A stretch of DNA of 64,000 nt, taken from the NCBI RefSeq assembly GCF_900156415.1, contig NZ_FTNM01000002.1, positions 682,001-746,000 of the forward strand, given 5' to 3'. The position numbers were made by a program, and so were the translations under genes. This DNA comes from Pontibacter lucknowensis. GTDB lineage: Bacteria > Bacteroidota > Bacteroidia > Cytophagales > Hymenobacteraceae. Below the pieces are notes generated by a model, which was not told where the DNA came from, searched no databases, and saw only the letters and a program-made list of their open reading frames with translations. Below are positions 45,296 to 54,882 of the stretch, piece after piece; positions within the stretch are counted from its first letter, which is position 1; every line of letters begins with the position of its first letter.

Positions 45296-47269
45296 CTACT
45301 CCTCCAGCACGAGCGGTTCTATCCACTTCTCATCCTCGCGGATTAGCTCGATCAGTTCGTCCACTGCTCTGTCAGCGGGTACCGACTTCTTGACTACCGT
45401 CTGGCCTCGATACAGGGCGATCTTATCTTTACCCACGCCTACATAACCATAGTCAGCATCAGCCATTTCGCCGGGACCGTTCACGATACAGCCCATAATG
45501 CCAATCTTCACCCCCTTCAGGTGATCGGTGCGCTTGCGGATCATGGCGGTGGTCTCCTGCAGGTCGAACAGAGTGCGGCCACAGCTTGGGCAGCTGATAT
45601 ACTCGGTTTTGCTCATGCGGGTACGTGCGGCCTGTAGTATGCCAAAGCTCAGGTTGTTCAGCTTCTCGATGGTCTGCAGCAACTCAACCTTTTCCTGCTC
45701 AGGCAACAATTCAGTGCCCAGCATAATACCGTCCCCGAGACCGTCGATCAACAATCCGCCTACATCAGTCGAGGCATACAGTTGTACCTGATCCGGCGTA
45801 AGTTCACCATAAGAGCGCCTGACAATGGCAGGTGTGTTGATTCCGTTGTTCATGAGGCGGAAAAAGCACTTACGCAGTTCCGGCATAGCATGCTCGTTGG
45901 TGGTATGCAGCATCAACACAACAGTACTGTCTGTTTTTAGCCGATCTAGTAACTCAGTGGTTAACTCACTAATGGTAGCTTCCACAAAGTTCAGCTTCGG
46001 ATGCATCTGCCCTGCCTCCAGGTATTGCTGCACAGTTAGCAAAGGATGTCGGTGCTCCTGCTCCTCTGCTAATTGCCAGGGCACATAATTAATGATTTCC
46101 TTCAAACCATTGGGCAGCATGAAGTTGATCGGGTGGTCACCTGTGTAGATGTAGTCCGCGCCCAGGTCATTCATGTTAAACTTGTCAAGCAGCATAGAAT
46201 ACAGGTGGCCTACGCTTTTCAGGTCTGCATACTGTATTTCGCGCAGTCGGCTCAAGTCCGCTACCACCCGTGGCACATTCTGTCCTCCTACATTCTCTAC
46301 CTCTACAGTTTCGCGGCGGTGGTACTGGAACGGATCGATCGGGATGTTGCAAAGCGGCTTGATGGGCTGTGCTTTTTCTGCTCGGTGGGTATAGCGGTCA
46401 ATAAGTGCTTTGGCCACTGGAGCCTCAGCTTCCGGCGCTTCTGTCAGGGATACACGCACCGTATCGCCCAGACCGTCTTCCAGCAGCGTGCCTATACCTA
46501 CGGCCGATTTAATACGCCCATCCTCCGCCTCTCCGGCTTCTGTTACACCCAGGTGCAGCGGGTAAGGCTTCAGCCCCTCCTCTTCCAGTTTCTGCACCAG
46601 CAATCGATAGGCCTGCATCATCACCTGCGTGTTCGATGCCTTCATGGAGATAACGATGTTGTAGTACTGCTCGTCTTCACAGATGCGCAAGAACTCCAGC
46701 GCACTCTCCACCATACCCAGCGGGGTATCGCCGTAGCGGCTCAGGATACGGTCAGACAGGGAGCCGTGGTTCGTACCGATGCGCATGGCCGTGCCATGCT
46801 CTTTGCAGATGCGTACCAGCGGCACAAAGCGGTCGCGGATGCGGTCCAACTCAGCCTGATAGGTTTCATCGTTGTATTCAATGACCTCAAATTTCTTCTT
46901 ATCAGCATAGTTACCCGGGTTGATTCGCACCTTCTCGACAATACGGGCGGCCACTTCAGCGGCATTGGGTGTGAAGTGAATATCGGCTACCAAAGGGGTA
47001 TTATATCCGCGGCGGCGAAGTTCGTCTTTGATATTGCGCAGGTTTTCGGCTTCTTTGATACTTGGTGCCGTGATGCGGATGTATTCGCAGCCTGCTTCGA
47101 TCATGCGGATGCACTGCTCCACAGAACCCAAGGTATCCATAGTGTCCACGGTAGTCATGGATTGCACCCGGATCGGGTGGTGGGCACCCATCGGCACATC
47201 ACCAATATGCACCTCAATGGTTTCTCTGCGTTTATACTCCGTCAGGCTGGGGCAATAGATCTTGTTCAT
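45296..47269 (-). CDS. ispG: 4-hydroxy-3-methylbut-2-enyl-diphosphate synthase, three-domain type
   Basis: The 657-residue enzyme makes HMBPP from MEcPP in the MEP isoprenoid pathway. The N-terminal TIM barrel starts KRRETIEVHIGDVPMGAHHPIRVQS-like; a large inserted domain (about 290-510) marks the three-domain form of plants, Chlamydiae and Bacteroidota. The C-terminal reductase-like domain has the 4Fe-4S ligands SCPSCGR and IMGCIVNGPGEMADADYG. Length is about 270 residues more than the E. coli enzyme, as expected for this form. It is a single gene on the minus strand. Confidence 0.96.
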   Translation of the reverse strand: MNKIYCPSLTEYKRRETIEVHIGDVPMGAHHPIRVQSMTTVDTMDTLGSVEQCIRMIEAGCEYIRITAPSIKEAENLRNIKDELRRRGYNTPLVADIHFTPNAAEVAARIVEKVRINPGNYADKKKFEVIEYNDETYQAELDRIRDRFVPLVRICKEHGTAMRIGTNHGSLSDRILSRYGDTPLGMVESALEFLRICEDEQYYNIVISMKASNTQVMMQAYRLLVQKLEEEGLKPYPLHLGVTEAGEAEDGRIKSAVGIGTLLEDGLGDTVRVSLTEAPEAEAPVAKALIDRYTHRAEKAQPIKPLCNIPIDPFQYHRRETVEVENVGGQNVPRVVADLSRLREIQYADLKSVGHLYSMLLDKFNMNDLGADYIYTGDHPINFMLPNGLKEIINYVPWQLAEEQEHRHPLLTVQQYLEAGQMHPKLNFVEATISELTTELLDRLKTDSTVVLMLHTTNEHAMPELRKCFFRLMNNGINTPAIVRRSYGELTPDQVQLYASTDVGGLLIDGLGDGIMLGTELLPEQEKVELLQTIEKLNNLSFGILQAARTRMSKTEYISCPSCGRTLFDLQETTAMIRKRTDHLKGVKIGIMGCIVNGPGEMADADYGYVGVGKDKIALYRGQTVVKKSVPADRAVDELIELIREDEKWIEPLVLEE

Positions 47270-47536
47270 ATATAAGTGGGCCTTCGCTAAAGCTACGTTC
47301 TCTTAACTTAATTCAAGCCTGCTTTGTTCAACAGGCATAAGACGTAAATTTAGCAGCAATATTTTAAAGAGAGCTAAGAGCGACAAGATTTGTAGCGCTA
47401 TTTGAATGTGATGTGAAGCTTCAGACCTTTCTCAGGTATGGAACAAATAGAAATTATCTGTATCTTGAATATAATACGATTGGATAAACGTTAAAGATAT
47501 TGCCAGTACATGATATATTAGACCAGTTCGACAGAC

Positions 47537-47908
47537 ATGATACACATGAGTGCCTATATACCTAAAAATGCGGACGAGAAGCTCCGCTCCCTCCTGCATT
47601 GGGGCAAGTTGCGGCAGGAACAGTTAAGCGAGGCCTTCCTGATCACCAAGGATACAGTGCTGGGCTTCCTGAAACGCCAGATAGAGCACGGTAACTGGAG
47701 CGGCGTGCTGGAGGTGCTCAAAGGTAAACCAATGACACAGGCTGGCAGATATATGCTAGGCGAACTCCGCAGCAAAGTGGTCCGGAAACTGATTATGCGC
47801 ATGGGACTGCGGCCTGTGATTGCCACAGCGCTGGTGATTGTGCTTTTACCGATTATCCTGGCCAAAGTAACGGGGGAAGTCATCGGCTGGATCAGAAACA
47901 GACGCTAA
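47537..47908 (+). CDS. Uncharacterised small protein with C-terminal membrane helix
   Basis: The 123-residue protein is unrecognised. The first two thirds are helical and basic (KNADEKLRSLLHWGKLRQEQLSEAF, then LKRQIEHGNWSGVLEVLKG), and one transmembrane segment (PVIATALVIVLLPIILAKVTGEVIGWI) ends the protein before an RNRR tail. It looks like a tail-anchored inner-membrane protein. The ATG at 47546 is an alternative start. It shares a perfect terminator with the convergent glutamine synthetase. Confidence 0.72.
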   Translation: MIHMSAYIPKNADEKLRSLLHWGKLRQEQLSEAFLITKDTVLGFLKRQIEHGNWSGVLEVLKGKPMTQAGRYMLGELRSKVVRKLIMRMGLRPVIATALVIVLLPIILAKVTGEVIGWIRNRR

Positions 47909-47910
47909 CT

Positions 47911-47941
47911 AAAAAGAGCACCTCAATTAGGTGCTCTTTTT
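47911..47941. terminator. Bidirectional terminator between 47537 gene and glutamine synthetase
   Basis: A perfect 13-base stem, AAAAAGAGCACCT (47911-47923) with AGGTGCTCTTTTT (47929-47941), has the loop CAATT and T-runs in both directions. Confidence 0.92.
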
Positions 47942-47959
47942 AGTTACTAAGTATACAGA

Positions 47960-50152
47960 TTAGCGTCTGAACATCAGCTCGCGGTACTTCACCAGTGGCC
48001 AATCTTCATCATCCACCATCAGTTCCAGCTTGTCTACGCTGGTACGGATCGCTTCAAAATAAGGCATTACTTTCTCGTTATAGAAAATCGCCTTCTCCCG
48101 CACATCCTCCATCTTGTTGGCAACCTTCCGCTGCTGGATCATGTCCACCGCATTGGTCTGGATCGTCTTAATATGACGCGAAATACGCTTGATGGAGTCC
48201 AGCGTGGACTCGGTATACTCATCTTCCAGGCCCAGGTCTTTCAAACCACGGATATTCTGGATCAGCTTGTTCTGGTAAGCAACTGCCGTCGGTATCACGT
48301 GGTTAAAGGCAAGGTCACCCATCACACGCGACTCGATCTGAATCTTCTTGATGTAATCTTCCAGCAGGATCTCATGACGAGCGGCAATTTCAACTCTGCT
48401 AAAGATGCCATGACGGGTAAACAGGTCTTGCACCTCCTCGCGGTGGTATACATCCAGTGCACGTGGCGTAGATTTGATATTAGAAAGTCCGCGCTTGGCT
48501 GCCTCTTCCTCCCACTCTCTAGAGTAACCGTTGCCTTCGAAACGAATAGCCTTGGAAGCAGCCACATACTCACGAAGTACTTGGATAATGGCCAGTTCCT
48601 TCTTCATGCCTTTGTTATCGATCAGGTCATCCACTGCCACACGGAAGTCGATCAGCTGATCGGCTACGATGGTGTTGAGCACCGTCATTGAAGAAGAACT
48701 GTTTGCAGAAGAGCCCACAGCACGGAACTCGAACTTATTACCCGTGAAGGCAAATGGAGAGGTACGGTTGCGGTCGGTGTTATCGCGAAGAATCTCCGGG
48801 ATCTTGTCTATACCTAGCTTCAGGTACATGTTGTCGCCTTTCTCCATCGGCACTTTGGCAGTGCGCTCCAGCTCTTCCAGTACCGCCGTCAGTTGCTGGC
48901 CCACAAATACCGACATGATAGCAGGAGGCGCTTCGTTAGCACCCAGTCGGTGGTCGTTGCTGGCAGAAGCGATGCTGGCACGCAGCAGGTCGGCGTGCTT
49001 GTGCACAGCCATGACTGTGTTAATAAAGAAAGTCAGGAACTGCAGGTTTTCCTTTGGTTTCTTTCCAGGTGAGAGCAGGTTCACACCTGTGTTGGTGCTC
49101 ATAGCCCAGTTGTTGTGCTTGCCGCTGCCGTTAACACCTTTATAAGGCTTCTCGTGAAGCAATACTTTAAAGCCATGGCGCTCAGCCACACGGTCCATGA
49201 TGTCCATCAGGAGCTGGTTGTGGTCTACGGCCAGGTTGGCGTCTTCAAAGGTTGGAGCACACTCAAACTGGTTTGGAGCAACCTCGTTGTGGCGGGTGCG
49301 CAAAGGTATACCCAGCTTCAGGGCCGACTTTTCGAAATCTACCATGAAAGAGTGCACGCGGCTAGGGATAGAACCAAAATAGTGGTCTTCCAGCTGCTGG
49401 CCTTTGGCAGGCGCATGCCCGAAAAGGGTACGACCAGTCATTACCAGGTCGGGACGGGCCTCATACAGGGCGCGATCCACGAGGAAGTACTCCTGCTCTA
49501 TACCTAAGGTAGTGTTCACCTTCACCACATCCTTGTCGAAATACTGGCAAACCGGAACAGCCGCCTGGTTGAGCAGGTGTAGGGATTTCAGTAAAGGTGT
49601 CTTGTAATCAAGCGCCTCACCGGTATAGGAAACGAAAATAGTAGGTATACAAAGCGTGCGGGTACCGGCATTCTCGATCAGGAAGGCAGGCGAAGACGGA
49701 TCCCAGGCGCTGTAGCCCCGTGCCTCAAAGGTATTGCGAATACCGCCGCTCGGGAAAGAAGAAGCATCCGGCTCCTGCTGCACCAGGGCGCTGCCTTTAA
49801 AGCTTTCAATCGGGTCGCCCTCTCCGGTCAGGTCAAAGAAAGAGTCATGCTTCTCGGCTGTAGCACCTGTCAGCGGCTGGAACCAGTGGGTGTAGTGCGT
49901 AGCGCCTTTGCTCATGGCCCAGGTCTTCATGGCGGCAGCCACGGCGTCAGCCAGGTTTCGGTCTACTTTCTCGCCAGCGTCAATCGTAGCGCAAAGTCTT
50001 TTGAAGTTCTCAGTAGACATGGTGGCACGCAGGGCCGAAAAGCCAAACACGTTTTCGCCGAAGTATTCTGAAATTTTACTGGATGGCAGCACTACCTCTG
50101 CCGGTTTGCGCTGACTTACCAGTTCGAGCGCCTTAAATCGAAGAATTGCCAT
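47960..50152 (-). CDS. glnN: Glutamine synthetase type III
   Basis: The 730-residue enzyme joins ammonia to glutamate using ATP. It is the large GSIII type, found in Bacteroidota and Cyanobacteria, about 250 residues longer than GSI. Visible are GATHYTHWFQPLTG, LGIEQEYFLVD (metal-binding Glu), HNEVAPNQFECAP, VNGSGKHNNWAMSTNTG, RLGANEAPPA and the C-terminal helical region (LDSIKRISRHIKTIQTNAV). A -7 box at 50184-50191 gives a leader of about 25-30 bases. Convergent terminator at 47911. Confidence 0.96.
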   Translation of the reverse strand: MAILRFKALELVSQRKPAEVVLPSSKISEYFGENVFGFSALRATMSTENFKRLCATIDAGEKVDRNLADAVAAAMKTWAMSKGATHYTHWFQPLTGATAEKHDSFFDLTGEGDPIESFKGSALVQQEPDASSFPSGGIRNTFEARGYSAWDPSSPAFLIENAGTRTLCIPTIFVSYTGEALDYKTPLLKSLHLLNQAAVPVCQYFDKDVVKVNTTLGIEQEYFLVDRALYEARPDLVMTGRTLFGHAPAKGQQLEDHYFGSIPSRVHSFMVDFEKSALKLGIPLRTRHNEVAPNQFECAPTFEDANLAVDHNQLLMDIMDRVAERHGFKVLLHEKPYKGVNGSGKHNNWAMSTNTGVNLLSPGKKPKENLQFLTFFINTVMAVHKHADLLRASIASASNDHRLGANEAPPAIMSVFVGQQLTAVLEELERTAKVPMEKGDNMYLKLGIDKIPEILRDNTDRNRTSPFAFTGNKFEFRAVGSSANSSSSMTVLNTIVADQLIDFRVAVDDLIDNKGMKKELAIIQVLREYVAASKAIRFEGNGYSREWEEEAAKRGLSNIKSTPRALDVYHREEVQDLFTRHGIFSRVEIAARHEILLEDYIKKIQIESRVMGDLAFNHVIPTAVAYQNKLIQNIRGLKDLGLEDEYTESTLDSIKRISRHIKTIQTNAVDMIQQRKVANKMEDVREKAIFYNEKVMPYFEAIRTSVDKLELMVDDEDWPLVKYRELMFRR

Positions 50153-50183
50153 GGGTTAAAGAGGTTAGGGTATAAATTTAAAC

Positions 50184-50191
50184 CAAAGGTA
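50184..50191 (-). promoter_or_regulatory. -7 box for glutamine synthetase III
   Basis: The minus strand reads TACCTTTG, 31 bases before the ATG at 50152. It overlaps the over-represented word TATACCT. The rest of the 267-base gap to 50420 shows the 50420 promoter and AT-rich sequence. Confidence 0.6.
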
Positions 50192-50406
50192 TAGAGTAAA
50201 TAGATAGCTTGTATCAGATAGGGTATTATTTTTTAGGGGGCAACTCTGATATTTAGTATAAAATTTAATAACACCCCCTGTTTTTGACAGGGTATATTCA
50301 ATGCATTACTATAATTATGACTTCACTATATAATAAGTAGCGGTATAATCTCAGCAAGCTGAATTTTAATAGAACACCTGACGTTTAAGAGAGGATACAT
50401 AAGTTG

Positions 50407-50414
50407 TATATTTG
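50407..50414 (+). promoter_or_regulatory. -7 box for the LTA-synthase-like gene
   Basis: TATATTTG followed by CA is a perfect consensus match. It ends only five bases before the GTG at 50420, which implies a leaderless or near-leaderless message. Confidence 0.65.
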
Positions 50415-50419
50415 CAGCC

Positions 50420-52258
50420 GTGATACGAAGCCTTTTATATCAGCCACTCTACTTTCTGTTCTGGGTGCTGTACTTTGTTGCAGCCAGAGCCACCTTTCTG
50501 CTTTACCATGATAACCGCACGCAGGAATTATCGCAGGCAGATCTTTTGACCATCTTTACAAAAGGCCTTCGCCTGGATCTTTCTTTCAGCTCCTATGTAA
50601 GCGCTATCCCCTTTCTGGCTATTCTGTGTACTGCCCTTTTCCCGGGACTGCGGGTGCGAAAGTTTATCCGCTACTATACTTATACCATACTCGTGCTGCT
50701 GTCGGTGTTGATGGCGGTGGACCTGGAACTCTATACCTACTGGGGTTTCCGGCTCGACTCCACGCCGATGCTGTACCTGAACACACCAGGCGAAATGGCA
50801 GCCTCTGCAGCAGCAGCTCCAATTCTGCTGTTGAGCATCATTGCGCTGGCCACCAGCCTGTTTTTTGCATTGCTCTTTCGCTATACATTTGATTATAAAA
50901 ATTACCACCTCAACTTTTCAAAGCTGAAGTATGCAGGTGTTGCGCTGTTGTTCACCGCTGTCCTGGTCCTGCCGATGCGGGGTGGCTGGCAGCAAATCCC
51001 GATCAACCAGAGTGTCGTGTATTTCTCGGAGAACCCATATGCTAATCACGCCGGTCTCAATATGCCTTGGAACCTGATGGACACCATGCTGAAGTATAAC
51101 GAAGAGACGCGCAACCCTTACAAGTACATGGACTATGAAGCGGCCGCTGCCAAAGTAGCTGAACTCTATGCCTCCACTGCAGACTCTTCTGAGAAAATTC
51201 TTCGCGTAGAGCGACCCAATGTGCTTTTCATCATTCTTGAAAGCTATACCGCCAAGTATGTGGAGCATTTGGGTGGGAGACCTGGCGTTACCCCCAATCT
51301 GGATAAACTGGCCAAAGAGGGAATCACTTTTACGAAGCTTTATTCAAGTGGCGACCGCAGCGAAAAAGGCATGGTGGCACTTCTGAGCGGCTATCCTGTG
51401 CAGACGACTACTTCGATCATCAAAAACCCTAAGAAAACAGAGCAACTGCCGCACCTGAGTCAGACATTCAAAAAGGCTGGTTATGGCACTTCATTTTATT
51501 ATGGAGGAGAACTGGAGTTTGCCAACATACGCTCATACCTGCAAAACGGCAAGTATGACCGACTGATTGACAAGCATGATTTCCCGGCTGAGAGCTATAA
51601 TTCCAAGTGGGGCGCGCATGACCATGTGTTGTTTGAGCGTGTGCTTCAGGACCTTAATCAGGAAAAGGCGCCTTTCTTTAGCACAGTCTATACCCTGAGC
51701 AGCCACGAGCCTTTCGAAATTCCTATACCTGCTAAATTTAAAGGAAACAAAATCAGTGACAAATTCAAAAACTCAGTTTACTATACCGATTGGGCATTGG
51801 GGCAATTCATGAAGCAGGCCCGGAAGCAACCCTGGTGGGATTCGACCCTGGTTGTACTGGTAGCCGACCATGGACATCCACTGCCTTATGATGATCCGAA
51901 CTATAGAAGCACCAAGTTTCGCATACCTTTCATTCTGACAGGAGGCGCTTTGGCGGACAAAGGACGAACCGTTTCCACCATTGGCAGCCAGACTGACATT
52001 GCCACTACCCTGCTCTACCAGTTGGACCTGCCACACCAGGACTTCAAGTGGGGACGCAACCTGCTGGCGCCAAGTGATTATCCCTTTGCATTCTATGTTT
52101 TCAGGGACGGCTTTACTTTTATTACCCCCGGCAAAGTGCTGTCCTACGATAATGTGGCCAAAAAGCCTATCATCAAGGGCAAGGGTGTAACGCCCGAACA
52201 GATCGAACTGGGGAAAGCCTATATGCAATACTCCTTTGAAGACTTCGTCAGAAAATAG
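50420..52258 (+). CDS. LTA synthase family membrane sulfatase-like phosphotransferase
   Basis: The 612-residue protein has five membrane segments in its N-terminal 170 residues (LLYQPLYFLFWVLYFVAARA, AAAPILLLSIIALATSLFFALLF and others). A C-terminal sulfatase/alkaline-phosphatase-fold domain (about 265-560) faces the periplasm, with NVLFIILESYTAKYVEHLGG, the nucleophile region SSGDRSEKGMVALLSGYP, HDHVLFERV and LVADHGH. Related enzymes transfer glycerol- or ethanolamine-phosphate groups. In a Gram-negative host the product is not lipoteichoic acid; phosphoglycerol or phosphoethanolamine decoration is more likely. The GTG start lies five bases after the -7 box. Confidence 0.9.
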   Translation: MIRSLLYQPLYFLFWVLYFVAARATFLLYHDNRTQELSQADLLTIFTKGLRLDLSFSSYVSAIPFLAILCTALFPGLRVRKFIRYYTYTILVLLSVLMAVDLELYTYWGFRLDSTPMLYLNTPGEMAASAAAAPILLLSIIALATSLFFALLFRYTFDYKNYHLNFSKLKYAGVALLFTAVLVLPMRGGWQQIPINQSVVYFSENPYANHAGLNMPWNLMDTMLKYNEETRNPYKYMDYEAAAAKVAELYASTADSSEKILRVERPNVLFIILESYTAKYVEHLGGRPGVTPNLDKLAKEGITFTKLYSSGDRSEKGMVALLSGYPVQTTTSIIKNPKKTEQLPHLSQTFKKAGYGTSFYYGGELEFANIRSYLQNGKYDRLIDKHDFPAESYNSKWGAHDHVLFERVLQDLNQEKAPFFSTVYTLSSHEPFEIPIPAKFKGNKISDKFKNSVYYTDWALGQFMKQARKQPWWDSTLVVLVADHGHPLPYDDPNYRSTKFRIPFILTGGALADKGRTVSTIGSQTDIATTLLYQLDLPHQDFKWGRNLLAPSDYPFAFYVFRDGFTFITPGKVLSYDNVAKKPIIKGKGVTPEQIELGKAYMQYSFEDFVRK

Positions 52259-52377
52259 AAAGAGCGATGGGTATAGGCAAAGGCGTTGCGTGTAAAAAAT
52301 TAGGCTGGCCAGTTAAAATGCTGATTAACAGCACTGGTTACATAGGCCTCTACTAACTTATTCAAAATTTAAATTCG

Positions 52378-52385
52378 TATCTTTG
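52378..52385 (+). promoter_or_regulatory. -7 box for mtaB
   Basis: TATCTTTG followed by CA is a perfect consensus match. It ends ten bases before the ATG at 52396, so the message has almost no leader. A small hairpin (GGCCAGT/ACTGG with inner GCTG/CAGC) precedes it at about 52307-52340. Confidence 0.7.
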
Positions 52386-52395
52386 CACCCTGATT

Positions 52396-53715
52396 ATGAA
52401 AAAGGTAGCATTTTATACACTGGGCTGTAAGCTGAACTACTCTGAAACCAGCACGATCGGAAGAATTTTCCAGGAGCGCGGTTTTGAGAAGGTGGAGTTT
52501 ACCGATACGCCTGACATATACGTGATCAATACCTGCTCTGTCACCGACAACGCAGACAAGAAGTGTCGTAAAATCGTAAAGGAGGCGCAGAAGTACTCTC
52601 CAAACGCTTTTATAACAATTGTAGGTTGCTATGCGCAGCTTAAGCCAAAAGAGATCAGCGAAATTCCGGGTGTTGACGCCGTGTTGGGAGCAGCTGAGAA
52701 GTTTCAGCTGGTGGACATCCTGGAGACTTTCGAGAAAAAAGAACAGCCGCAGGTATACGCCAGCGCCATCAGCGAAGCCAACACCTTCCATAACTCCTAC
52801 TCTTTCGGCGACCGTACGCGCACCTTCCTTAAAGTGCAGGACGGCTGCGACTACTCCTGTACCTTCTGCACCATTCCGCTGGCCCGTGGCAACAGCCGCT
52901 CCGATAGCATCGCCAATGTAGTACGCTCTGCCAATGAAATAGCTGAGTCGGGTGTGAAAGAGATCGTGCTCACAGGTGTAAACACAGGCGACTTCGGGTT
53001 GCAGGATGGGGAACGTGTGGAGACCTTTTACGGACTAGTACAGGAACTTGACAAAGTAGAAGGTATAGATCGCTTCCGCATCTCTTCTATCGAGCCTAAT
53101 CTGCTAAAAGACGAGATTATAGAATTTGTGAGCCAAAGCAATCGCTTTATGCCGCACTTCCATGTGCCGCTACAGTCAGGCTCCAATAAGATACTGAAGC
53201 TGATGCGACGCCGCTACCTGCGTGAGCTGTATGCTGACCGTGTTGCCACCATTAAATCTCTTATGCCGCATTGCTGTATTGGGGTGGATGTGATCGTAGG
53301 CTTCCCGGGCGAAACAGAAGAGGACTTCCTGGAGACTTACAACTTCATCAATGGACTTGATGTGAGCTACCTGCACGTATTCCCTTACTCCGAGCGTGAA
53401 AACACAATGGCTCCTGATATGCCGGGCAAGGTAAGCATCAAGGATCGTAACCGCAGAGCAGACATGCTGCGCATCCTTTCGGAGAAGAAAAAACGTTTCT
53501 TCTATGAGCAGAATATATGCCGGGAGTTTACGGTGCTGTTCGAAGACGATGTGAAAGACGGTGTGATGGAAGGCTGGACTGAGAATTATGTGCGTGTAGC
53601 AGCCAAATACGACCCTGTACTGGTGAACGAAACAAAACATGTACGACTGACCGGCATCAACGAACAGGGCTTAATGGAGGCCGAAGAAACTTATATAGAG
53701 GTATTGAAACATTAA
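52396..53715 (+). CDS. mtaB: tRNA t6A37 methylthiotransferase MtaB
   Basis: The 439-residue radical-SAM enzyme adds a methylthio group to t6A at position 37 of ANN-decoding tRNAs. The N-terminal UPF0004 domain has three conserved Cys (LGCKLNYSE, NTCSVTDNAD, VGCYAQL), the radical-SAM domain has DGCDYSCTFCTIPLARG (CxxxCxxC), and a C-terminal TRAM-like domain binds tRNA. The first motif and the spacing fit MtaB rather than MiaB or RimO. It pairs functionally with the t6A pathway, but no t6A gene is adjacent. Confidence 0.94.
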   Translation: MKKVAFYTLGCKLNYSETSTIGRIFQERGFEKVEFTDTPDIYVINTCSVTDNADKKCRKIVKEAQKYSPNAFITIVGCYAQLKPKEISEIPGVDAVLGAAEKFQLVDILETFEKKEQPQVYASAISEANTFHNSYSFGDRTRTFLKVQDGCDYSCTFCTIPLARGNSRSDSIANVVRSANEIAESGVKEIVLTGVNTGDFGLQDGERVETFYGLVQELDKVEGIDRFRISSIEPNLLKDEIIEFVSQSNRFMPHFHVPLQSGSNKILKLMRRRYLRELYADRVATIKSLMPHCCIGVDVIVGFPGETEEDFLETYNFINGLDVSYLHVFPYSERENTMAPDMPGKVSIKDRNRRADMLRILSEKKKRFFYEQNICREFTVLFEDDVKDGVMEGWTENYVRVAAKYDPVLVNETKHVRLTGINEQGLMEAEETYIEVLKH

Positions 53716-53788
53716 AAATTCTGAATTTTTAAAAATTAGCCCTATATTTTCAGTCTGAAACAATCAATAACAGCTTAATTATCTAATT

Positions 53789-54427
53789 GTGAACCTATCT
53801 AGAATCGTTTTGGGAGTTGCTTTGGGCGCCCTATTAACTGCTTGTAACACAGATCAAAAGCCACAGGCGACCGTTACTTCTACTACATCAGCTAACAGCT
53901 CCGACACCCTGGCTACCGCTGCCGTAGCTGATATTGTGTACATCAACTCAGACTCTCTGCTGAGCAATTATGAGTATTTCAAAGACGCTCGTACACGCTT
54001 CCAGTCCAAAACGCAGAAAGCTGAGAAAGATCTTCAGGCCAAAGCGGCTGCTTTCGAGAAAGATGTGCAAAACTACCAGCGCACTGGCGGCAATATGACA
54101 GTGGAGCAGCGTGCTTCTACAGAACAGAAACTCTCACAGCGTCAGCAGCAGTTGCAGCAGCAAAGCCAGACTACTGGCAACCAGTTGGCTACTGAAGAAG
54201 CTGAAGAGATGAAAAAGATCTATGATCGCGTAGAAGCATACCTGCAGAAGCTAAGCCAGGAAAGAGGCTATAAAATGGTATTGACTTACTCCAGAGGCCA
54301 AAGTGCTATCTTGTACGGCGACAACTCATTGGACATAACACAAGAGGTATTGGCTGGTCTGAACAGCGAATATGATCAGGAGAAAACAGCGGCCTCTACA
54401 AAAGAGCCAGCTGCCAAAAAGAAATAA
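53789..54427 (+). CDS. OmpH/Skp-like lipoprotein
   Basis: The 212-residue protein has a lipoprotein signal (GALLTAC lipobox), a low-complexity Ser/Thr linker, then an OmpH/Skp chaperone domain (about 48-195): IVYINSDSLLSNYEYFKDA strand-helix, a long coiled coil (KTQKAEKDLQAKAAAFEKDV onward), and YDRVEAYLQKLSQERGYKMVLTYS. It ends in a Lys/Ala tail. Skp trimers carry unfolded outer-membrane proteins; lipid-anchored versions occur in Bacteroidota. The start is GTG. A perfect terminator follows. Confidence 0.88.
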   Translation: MNLSRIVLGVALGALLTACNTDQKPQATVTSTTSANSSDTLATAAVADIVYINSDSLLSNYEYFKDARTRFQSKTQKAEKDLQAKAAAFEKDVQNYQRTGGNMTVEQRASTEQKLSQRQQQLQQQSQTTGNQLATEEAEEMKKIYDRVEAYLQKLSQERGYKMVLTYSRGQSAILYGDNSLDITQEVLAGLNSEYDQEKTAASTKEPAAKKK

Positions 54428-54449
54428 CCAGACACCGAGTATAACAAAC

Positions 54450-54485
54450 AAAGAAGGCGGGCTATTAAGCCCGCCTTCTTTATTT
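54450..54485 (+). terminator. Perfect 14-base terminator after the OmpH gene
   Basis: AAAGAAGGCGGGCT (54450-54463) pairs with AGCCCGCCTTCTTT (54468-54481) around ATTA; T-rich sequence follows. Confidence 0.92.
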
Positions 54486-54492
54486 TAATCTC

Positions 54493-54879
54493 TTATTGTA
54501 GCTGCTGGTAACCCATTATCCTGAATATCTCCCCCTCTACTTCATGCGGTATGCCATATTTATCTAACACCTCCTGAAACAGATCTGTATAGTCTGCCTG
54601 CAGCGTTGGCGCTAAGAGCCCGGTACTGGTTTCTTTCATCGCCTTTATTTCCAGCCACTCAATGTTTGCCAGGCCCGTGTGTTCCAGTTGCTCCCACCAT
54701 ATTGGAGCATAATGTTTCGGCGCAACATCCTCATGGAGATATTTGATGCGCACATGCGGTTCAATCTGAGGAAGACTGAGCATGGCCGCAATCAACTCCT
54801 TCCATTTCGTGTTATTCATGATCGGGACTAAGCGCTTCTCGTCTAAGATACGGCTCAGACCATCATATAGCTTTATCAT
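54493..54879 (-). CDS. Uncharacterised protein, DUF6678-like
   Basis: The 128-residue protein is soluble and acidic. The MNNTKWKELIAAML segment (from codon 21), the IEWLEIKAM strand and the C-terminal IPHEVEGEIFRIMGYQ recall DUF6678, a family of unknown function; that match is from memory. It begins 3 bases after the stop of the upstream permease gene on the same strand, so it is translationally linked to it despite no evident functional tie. An ATG at 54819 is an alternative start. Confidence 0.72.
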   Translation of the reverse strand: MIKLYDGLSRILDEKRLVPIMNNTKWKELIAAMLSLPQIEPHVRIKYLHEDVAPKHYAPIWWEQLEHTGLANIEWLEIKAMKETSTGLLAPTLQADYTDLFQEVLDKYGIPHEVEGEIFRIMGYQQLQ

Positions 54880-54882
54880 ACA

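Noticed and set aside
46073..47275. A 400-residue open frame antisense to ispG
   Set aside because: It overlaps a clearly conserved enzyme on the other strand, has no recognisable motif and no promoter; long antisense frames are expected in GC-balanced conserved genes.
50420..52258. Ser instead of Thr at the presumed sulfatase nucleophile (SSGDRSEKG) as a broken active site
   Set aside because: I recall the same Ser in Bacteroidota homologues, so it is probably normal for this subgroup and not evidence of inactivity.
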